In this document: piece after piece, positions 5,955 to 6,160 of the stretch
How positions within the stretch are numbered: position 1 is the stretch's first letter
Layout: every line of letters begins with the position of its first letter
Source: Chloracidobacterium sp. UBA3360
GTDB taxonomy: Bacteria > Acidobacteriota > Blastocatellia > Pyrinomonadales > Pyrinomonadaceae
Assembly (NCBI GenBank): GCA_002360555.1
Contig: DEQS01000051.1
Span: forward strand, 1 to 6,160
DNA: 6,160 bases
Direction: 5' to 3'
Made by a program: the position numbers and the translations under genes
The notes under the pieces: generated by a model
Databases searched by the model: none
The model's input: only the letters and a program-made list of their open reading frames with translations
Told to the model about the DNA's origin: nothing

Positions 5955-6160
5955 ATGAGCGATAGTTTGGCGGAACAAGTTTTCGGCCCTGACGGGCTTG
6001 TTTCGAAACATCACGAAAATTACGAATACCGCAGCGGCCAGATAAAAATGGCCGAGGCGATATCACGAGCCTTTGACGAAAAAAAGCACCTTATTGTCGA
6101 GGCCGGAACCGGGACCGGCAAGACGCTCGCCTATCTGATACCCGCGATCGAGGCCGTCGC
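5955..6160 (+). CDS. dinG: DinG/XPD-type superfamily 2 DNA helicase, N-terminal fragment
   Basis: Start of an ATP-dependent DNA helicase; 68 complete codons are visible before the window ends, with no stop. The fragment has YEYRSGQIKMAEAI (about residues 23-36), matching the region ahead of the ATPase core where DinG/YoaA/XPD proteins carry the conserved R-x-x-Q. It is followed by LIVEAGTGTGKTLAYLIP, whose GTGTGKT (residues 51-57, Lys56) is the Walker A loop; EAGTGTGK is typical of this family. The DEAH box, iron-sulphur cysteines and C-terminal helicase domain lie outside the window, so it cannot be told whether this is a DinG proper, a YoaA-like or a DinG-exonuclease-type protein. An in-frame stop at 5916-5918, with no ATG between, fixes the ATG at 5955. 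The Shine-Dalgarno is weak (AGG at 5943-5945, nine bases away) and no clear promoter is seen. It is divergent from the protease, separated by 156 bp. Family members unwind DNA structures such as R-loops and D-loops in repair. Confidence 0.88.
   Translation, partial: MSDSLAEQVFGPDGLVSKHHENYEYRSGQIKMAEAISRAFDEKKHLIVEAGTGTGKTLAYLIPAIEAV

Noticed and set aside
5799..6014. A 71-codon minus-strand open frame whose TGA directly abuts the protease ATG, suggesting a coupled leader peptide.
   Set aside because: It overlaps the helicase start in antisense, spans the protease promoter so most of it would not be on the transcript, and no internal start has a ribosome binding site.

Overview
The window looks like ordinary chromosome from an Acidobacteriota-like bacterium, most likely of the Blastocatellia/Pyrinomonadaceae type. 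This rests on moderately GC-rich DNA, a large secreted M36 metalloprotease with a carboxypeptidase-regulatory-like tail, and a membrane-anchored protein made of GDYDGDGKTD-type FG-GAP/VCBS repeats. Both protein types are, to my knowledge, common in that group. The taxonomic call is inference from protein style; there is no marker gene.

Layout from left to right. Bases 1-123 hold a palindrome followed by a T run, which looks like the right half of a terminator cut by the window edge. A cluster of GGACC/GGTCC repeats and a weak promoter candidate follow. A small plus-strand gene (drawn from 124 to 615, with a better-looking GTG start at 187) encodes a probable lipoprotein resembling DUF4019-type proteins. 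It converges on a minus-strand gene (709-2151), and the two share a compact bidirectional terminator at 671-710. The minus-strand gene encodes a 480-residue envelope protein: an N-terminal anchor or signal, one CxxCH haem-binding-type motif in a choice-of-anchor-V/reeler-like region, and about six FG-GAP repeats. Upstream of it, also on the minus strand, is a 1167-residue M36 (fungalysin) metalloprotease (2295-5798). It has an FTP/PepSY propeptide, a complete zinc site, and three C-terminal accessory beta domains. At the right edge a divergent plus-strand gene starts at 5955 and runs off the window. Its 68 complete codons show the Q-motif-like region and Walker A of a DinG/XPD-type helicase.

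The two minus-strand genes probably both make exported proteins. One would be a self-inhibited extracellular protease, the other an anchored beta-propeller protein with a possible single c-type haem. They are 143 bp apart. Each has a good Shine-Dalgarno sequence and a promoter candidate, and no intrinsic terminator is visible between them, so both separate transcription and read-through are possible. The protease has a notably good sigma70-like promoter (TTGACT, 17 bp, GATAAT) with a leader of roughly 100 nt. The helicase is a cytoplasmic DNA-repair-type function and is probably unrelated.

I found no mobile element, CRISPR array, tRNA or rRNA, and no convincing evidence of an entirely new system. 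The points most worth checking are the haem-motif/propeller fusion, the period-132 internal repeat, the protease leader, the repeat cluster ahead of the lipoprotein, and the lipoprotein start.
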